8,445 nucleotides of DNA from Holosporales bacterium (GTDB taxonomy: Bacteria > Pseudomonadota > Alphaproteobacteria > UBA3830 > JAIRMZ01): assembly GCA_031258355.1 (NCBI GenBank), contig JAIRMZ010000077.1:1-8445 (forward strand), read 5' to 3'. The notes under the pieces were generated by a model. That model did no database searches. It saw only the letters and a list, made by a program, of their open reading frames with translations, and was not told the origin of the DNA. Position numbers and translations under genes: made by a program. Shown here piece after piece: positions 5,827 through 8,445 of the stretch (its first letter is position 1; every line of letters begins with the position of its first letter).

Positions 5827-7239
5827 ATGAACAAGGGAAAAGCTTTCTGTTTTTGGGCGATTGTTTGCGCAGGAAGTCCTTATTGTGTCTTTTCCGAGGA
5901 AGCGAGGACCGACGCGTCGACCTCTTCGGATGATGGACTTTCTCTGAGAGCACAGCAGCCGAGTTCCTCGCAAAATACGAACCATCCTACGCCGTCTTCC
6001 ACAGCTCCCAATACCAGCACGTCTACTAGTTCGTCTTCAACACCTGCTCCTGCTGTAAGTCCGCCCCCGCCTCCTCTCAGAAGGGGAGCAGGGAGATCTT
6101 CTTCAGCCCCAGACACCAGCACGTCTACTAGTTCGTCTTCAACGCCTGCTCCTGCTGCAGGTCCTGCACCCCCTCCCCCTCCTTTTAGAAGGGGACCAAG
6201 GTGGTTGCCTCCCGGAAGACAGTGGCCAAAATCACCCGTCGACGAAGGAGAAGTGATTCCTGAAAAAGGAAGGGGGCCCCGTCCGGAAGACTGGGGAAGG
6301 AGACCTTATCATCATCATCCCCCTCCCCCTCGACAAGACTCTCCTCCTGAAGGGCAGAGACCAAAACCACCTGCCAGGAGAGGATGTCCTCGTCCAGAAG
6401 GAAACGGGATGAGGAAGCCACCACTCCCTCCTCAAAGACCTCAGAGACAAATGACGTATTGGGACGATATTGCTTCTCGTTTTCATCATATTAAAGACAT
6501 ACACAAAGAATCTGCGGATGCTTCATCAGGAGATAAAAAGATGTTCCATTTAGCGATGGCAGCGTATCATCAAGCGCGTACAGCTTATGGGGCTGCGATG
6601 CTGGAACATGAGAAAGCGCTTAAAGATTTCCAAGAAAAGGAAGGAAAAGGCGATGATAATGGCGCACAAGCAAGTCACGCATTAGCCTCTCAACACTACG
6701 CAAAAGCTCAACAATTGATACAGGAAATGCGAGATGCGCAAAAACAGGCAAAAACACTTGCTGATAAAAATAGCAAAACTGAGGACTTTGCAAGATTTCC
6801 TGAAGGGGTGGGAGGACCTCGTCCTCCCCGCGATAGAAAACATTCTCATGGAGGAGGTCCTAGAGGACACTTTGGTCCACTCCCTTGGGAAAAGGAGTGG
6901 CCAGAGAATGTAACGTTCCACGAATGGGAAGCAACAAAACTCACGGAAAGGATACAGAAATTAAAGAATAGTACGGGAAACTTTCAAGAAAAAGGAAATC
7001 TGATAGAAAGTCTTGAACATGAGAAAAAAGAAAAAGAAGCCGCCAACGCTTATGATAAAGCGCTTCAGCAGCATTATGCTGCTCATAAAGAGGGGAAAGA
7101 AGATGCCAAGCACCACCTTGAACAAGCGCAGGGGCATCGCGCTCAAATGGAAGAACATCACAAGCGGGTAGAGGAAAAACGTCCTAAACACGGTCCGGGT
7201 TGTGGAGGACGTGGTCCGTGGCACCGCCACCATAAATAA
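5827..7239 (+). CDS. Secreted proline-rich protein with duplicated helical modules, family unknown
   Basis: I do not recognise this 470-residue protein. I start it at the ATG at 5827 because it gives a proper signal peptide: basic MNKGKAF, a hydrophobic core, and likely cleavage after VFS (residue 23). A GTG at 5788 would add 13 residues and lies against the dyad; the ribosome site at 5827 is weak (GGAAAG very close). Residues 24-208 are low-complexity Ser/Thr/Pro/Arg with a tandem repeat (57-90, 91-126), PPPPP runs and five overlapping-class PxxPxR matches (80-85, 116-121, 179-184, 199-204, 202-207). Residues 209-312 and 362-452 are Lys/Glu/Gln/Ala-rich, helix-forming and resemble each other. 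Pro/Gly/His-rich linkers (about 325-355 and 453-470) follow each module. No membrane anchor, lipobox or enzymatic motif is seen. It could be a host-directed secreted protein or a periplasmic structural protein; the sequence does not decide. Confidence 0.75.
   Translation: MNKGKAFCFWAIVCAGSPYCVFSEEARTDASTSSDDGLSLRAQQPSSSQNTNHPTPSSTAPNTSTSTSSSSTPAPAVSPPPPPLRRGAGRSSSAPDTSTSTSSSSTPAPAAGPAPPPPPFRRGPRWLPPGRQWPKSPVDEGEVIPEKGRGPRPEDWGRRPYHHHPPPPRQDSPPEGQRPKPPARRGCPRPEGNGMRKPPLPPQRPQRQMTYWDDIASRFHHIKDIHKESADASSGDKKMFHLAMAAYHQARTAYGAAMLEHEKALKDFQEKEGKGDDNGAQASHALASQHYAKAQQLIQEMRDAQKQAKTLADKNSKTEDFARFPEGVGGPRPPRDRKHSHGGGPRGHFGPLPWEKEWPENVTFHEWEATKLTERIQKLKNSTGNFQEKGNLIESLEHEKKEKEAANAYDKALQQHYAAHKEGKEDAKHHLEQAQGHRAQMEEHHKRVEEKRPKHGPGCGGRGPWHRHHK
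5995..6204 (+). repeat. In-frame tandem duplication within the proline-rich gene
   Basis: Copy 1 (5995-6096, 34 codons) and copy 2 (6097-6204, 36 codons) both read Ser-rich start, TSTSTSSSSTPAPA, a proline run, then Phe/Leu-Arg-Arg-Gly. At DNA level 6013-6055 and 6115-6157 agree at 42 of 43 bases, and the single change (6042 against 6144) is synonymous, pointing to recent duplication. Confidence 0.9.
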
Positions 7240-7253
7240 AGAATGTCGTCAAG

Positions 7254-7282
7254 TTGTCTATGTTTATCGTGTTGTATATAAT
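7254..7282 (+). promoter_or_regulatory. Sigma70-type promoter for the chaperone-ihfA pair
   Basis: TTGTCT (7254-7259) and a perfect TATAAT (7277-7282) are separated by exactly 17 bases. Transcription would start near 7289, about 25 bases before the ATG at 7314. This is the best promoter match in the window and shows that the chaperone gene does not depend on read-through from the proline-rich gene. Confidence 0.75.
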
Positions 7283-7313
7283 AAGGGCCAGAGAATTTTT
7301 AGGAGTGTTCGTT

Positions 7314-8012
7314 ATGACTGTGTTTAGATCGCTTGCTCTTGTATTGACGTTCTTTGCTGGGGGAGCGTGGTCCATGGGAATAACACCATTCGTTCACACT
7401 TTTAGCCCCAAAAATCCTTCTATTCAGTACACACTCAATAATCCGGGAGAGAGTCCAATGGCTTTCGAAGTGTGCGTCTTTAAAAGGGGCGTAGGGCCCG
7501 ATGGCAAGGAAACCAATGTTAAAGATACGAAAACATTCACTGTTTTCCCCTTACAGGTCATTGTCCCCGCGAAAAGTGCGCGCAACGTTATGCTTCGGTA
7601 TGTCGGTAACCCTACTAACGTAGAAGAAGCCTTCCGCGTAGCTTTCGAACAGTTTCCTTTGCCTACTGGAGAGGAAAAAGCAAAGAGAGGCGCGACGCTG
7701 GCTATTAAGCTCCGCATTCTCGCTTCTTTGTACATGAAACCAGACGGAGCAGAGCCTCGTTTTGAGGTTGTCTCCGTAAAGAAAACTATGAAAGAGGGAA
7801 AAGAGGCCTACGCTGTACGCGTGCGAAACGTGGGGAATGCCCATGGGGAAGTGGGAACTATGGAGCAGGAAGTAACGGTCTTCGGCAAGAAGCTTCCTTT
7901 GAATAAAGCACTAGGTGAGAGTGGAGGATCTACCGTTGTTTTAGCGCAGACAGAGACGGATGTATTTGTTACACAGGAGTCCATGGCACCAAAGAAAGAA
8001 AAGAAATCATAA
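7314..8012 (+). CDS. Periplasmic pilus-assembly chaperone, PapD-like
   Basis: A 232-residue exported protein with the two-domain immunoglobulin fold of pilus chaperones, which hold unfolded pilin subunits in the periplasm and pass them to an outer-membrane usher. AGGAG (7301-7305) stands 8 bases before the ATG at 7314; an upstream TTG at 7254 would place the promoter inside the gene, so I reject it. The signal peptide ends at AWS (residue 20). Domain 1 (about 22-118) carries SIQYTLNNPGESPMAFEV, FTVFPLQVIVPAKSARNVMLRYVG and EEAFRVAFEQFPLP, the G1/F1-type features. Domain 2 begins after LAIKLRILASLYMKP and contains YAVRVRNVGNAHGEVG. It looks more like the CsuC/archaic type than PapD itself: the PapD Arg8 position is not obviously kept. 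The C-terminus is Lys-rich (KKEKKS). No usher or pilin gene lies in the window. ihfA follows after 19 bases. Confidence 0.8.
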   Translation: MTVFRSLALVLTFFAGGAWSMGITPFVHTFSPKNPSIQYTLNNPGESPMAFEVCVFKRGVGPDGKETNVKDTKTFTVFPLQVIVPAKSARNVMLRYVGNPTNVEEAFRVAFEQFPLPTGEEKAKRGATLAIKLRILASLYMKPDGAEPRFEVVSVKKTMKEGKEAYAVRVRNVGNAHGEVGTMEQEVTVFGKKLPLNKALGESGGSTVVLAQTETDVFVTQESMAPKKEKKS

Positions 8013-8031
8013 GCAAAGGAGAACGTAAGGA

Positions 8032-8349
8032 ATGAAAAGAGATCCAGAAACAAAAACTGTCATCCGGGTGCAATTAGCGGAAGTACTCGCGAGAGAGTTT
8101 GGCCTTTATCGGTTTCAAGCGGAAAATTTCATTGAAACGGTGCTGGAGGAGATTGGAGCGGCATTGGCTTCAGGAGAAGAGGTGAAAGTTGCCGGTTTTG
8201 GCACATTTCGCGTTGTCGAACGGAAGGGCCGCATAGGGCGCAATCCCAGAACACAGGAATCTGCAGAAATTAAAGCGCGTAAAGCAATTGTTTTCCGTCC
8301 TTCTGGCACGCAGAAGGCCCGTGTGAACAAGAAGTCTGCGCATAAGTAA
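8032..8349 (+). CDS. ihfA: Integration host factor alpha-like DNA-bending protein
   Basis: A 105-residue HU/IHF-family protein that binds DNA as a dimer and bends it sharply, aiding recombination, replication initiation and transcription. AAAGGAG (8015-8021) precedes the ATG by 10 bases. The helical N-terminal part (about 10-48, VIRVQLAEVLAREFGL) leads into GEEVKVAGFGTFRVVERKG. The beta-arm GRNPRT contains the intercalating proline, and IVFRPSGTQKARVN closes the fold. TVIRVQLAE at the start and the FRPS..QK.RVN ending favour the IHF-alpha subunit over HU or IHF-beta. A Lys-rich tail (KKSAHK) extends slightly beyond the usual end. It sits 19 bases after the chaperone and probably shares its promoter; in many alphaproteobacteria ihfA lies elsewhere, near fabH. 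The family is certain; the subunit assignment is likely. Confidence 0.85.
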   Translation: MKRDPETKTVIRVQLAEVLAREFGLYRFQAENFIETVLEEIGAALASGEEVKVAGFGTFRVVERKGRIGRNPRTQESAEIKARKAIVFRPSGTQKARVNKKSAHK

Positions 8350-8445
8350 AAGGCGTTGATATTTTTCTTAAAAAGCAAATCTTTTTCCCATTCTCTTTGA
8401 AGAGGAGAAGAGTTCTTCCGACCACAACCCGCTGAGGCCCATCAG

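Noticed and set aside
5880..6504. Minus-strand open frames opposite the proline-rich gene
   Set aside because: They are the complement of low-complexity Pro/Ser/Thr codons, which lack stops on the other strand; no start signals or recognisable domains.
7218..7230. GTGGC/GCCAC hairpin at the end of the proline-rich gene as a terminator
   Set aside because: It lies inside the coding sequence (Trp-His-Arg-His-His) with a 3-base loop and no T-run after it.
7254..7313. TTG at 7254 as the start of the pilus chaperone
   Set aside because: The stretch is occupied by the -35 and -10 boxes, and a good ribosome site with a clean signal peptide belongs to the ATG at 7314.
8370..8409. AAAAAG/CTTTTT (8370-8375, 8381-8386) and TTCTCTT/AGGAGAA (8391-8397, 8403-8409) hairpins after ihfA as terminators
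   Set aside because: The first has an A/T-only stem apart from one G-C pair, the second has no following T-run; neither meets the usual pattern, though some transcription end here is plausible.
8350..8445. An RNA gene or small reading frame at the right edge
   Set aside because: I see no tRNA-like cloverleaf or plausible start with a ribosome site in these 96 bases.
1..8445. CRISPR array, insertion sequence, phage integrase or toxin-antitoxin pair
   Set aside because: No spaced repeats, terminal inverted repeats, transposase or integrase motifs, or small paired genes were found on either strand.

Overview
The window looks like a chromosomal segment of a Gram-negative, probably alphaproteobacterial, genome of intermediate G+C (judged by eye, not counted). 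The grounds are an alphaproteobacterial-looking enoyl-ACP reductase, an IHF-alpha-like protein, an outer-membrane-type BON lipoprotein and a periplasmic pilus chaperone. A host-associated lineage (Holosporales-like, for example) would fit the proline-rich secreted protein, but that placement is inference and nothing here proves it.

Layout. Bases 1-2464 (+) hold the 3' part of fabI followed after 3 bases by a long-form (67K-type) signal peptide peptidase sppA; the two are almost certainly co-transcribed. A 56-base gap separates sppA from the convergent pair on the minus strand: comM/yifB (2521-4047) and, 10 bases upstream of it, a two-BON-domain lipoprotein (4058-4738). Bases 4739-4846 are a divergent promoter region in which the two candidate promoters share their -35 bases. 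A TylF-like methyltransferase (4847-5593, +) follows and carries a run of eight G inside its reading frame.

Bases 5594-5826 are a 233-base non-coding stretch unusually rich in symmetric elements: a possible branched RNA fold, a perfect 11-bp tandem repeat and a 24-bp operator-like dyad. It leads to an unrecognised 470-residue secreted protein (5827-7239). That protein has a signal peptide, a Pro/Ser/Thr/Arg-rich half with a recent tandem duplication and several PxxPxR motifs, and an alpha-helical half made of two diverged copies of one module. A clear sigma70-type promoter (7254-7282) then drives a PapD-like periplasmic chaperone (7314-8012) and an IHF-alpha-like DNA-bending protein (8032-8349).

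How the genes relate. fabI serves membrane lipid synthesis and sppA clears signal-peptide remnants from the inner membrane. The BON lipoprotein acts at the envelope, and comM handles incoming DNA during transformation. The right-hand half is more accessory in character: a secreted low-complexity protein next to a chaperone that has no usher or pilin within the window. The most promising candidate for something undescribed is the proline-rich protein at 5827-7239 with its structured upstream region.
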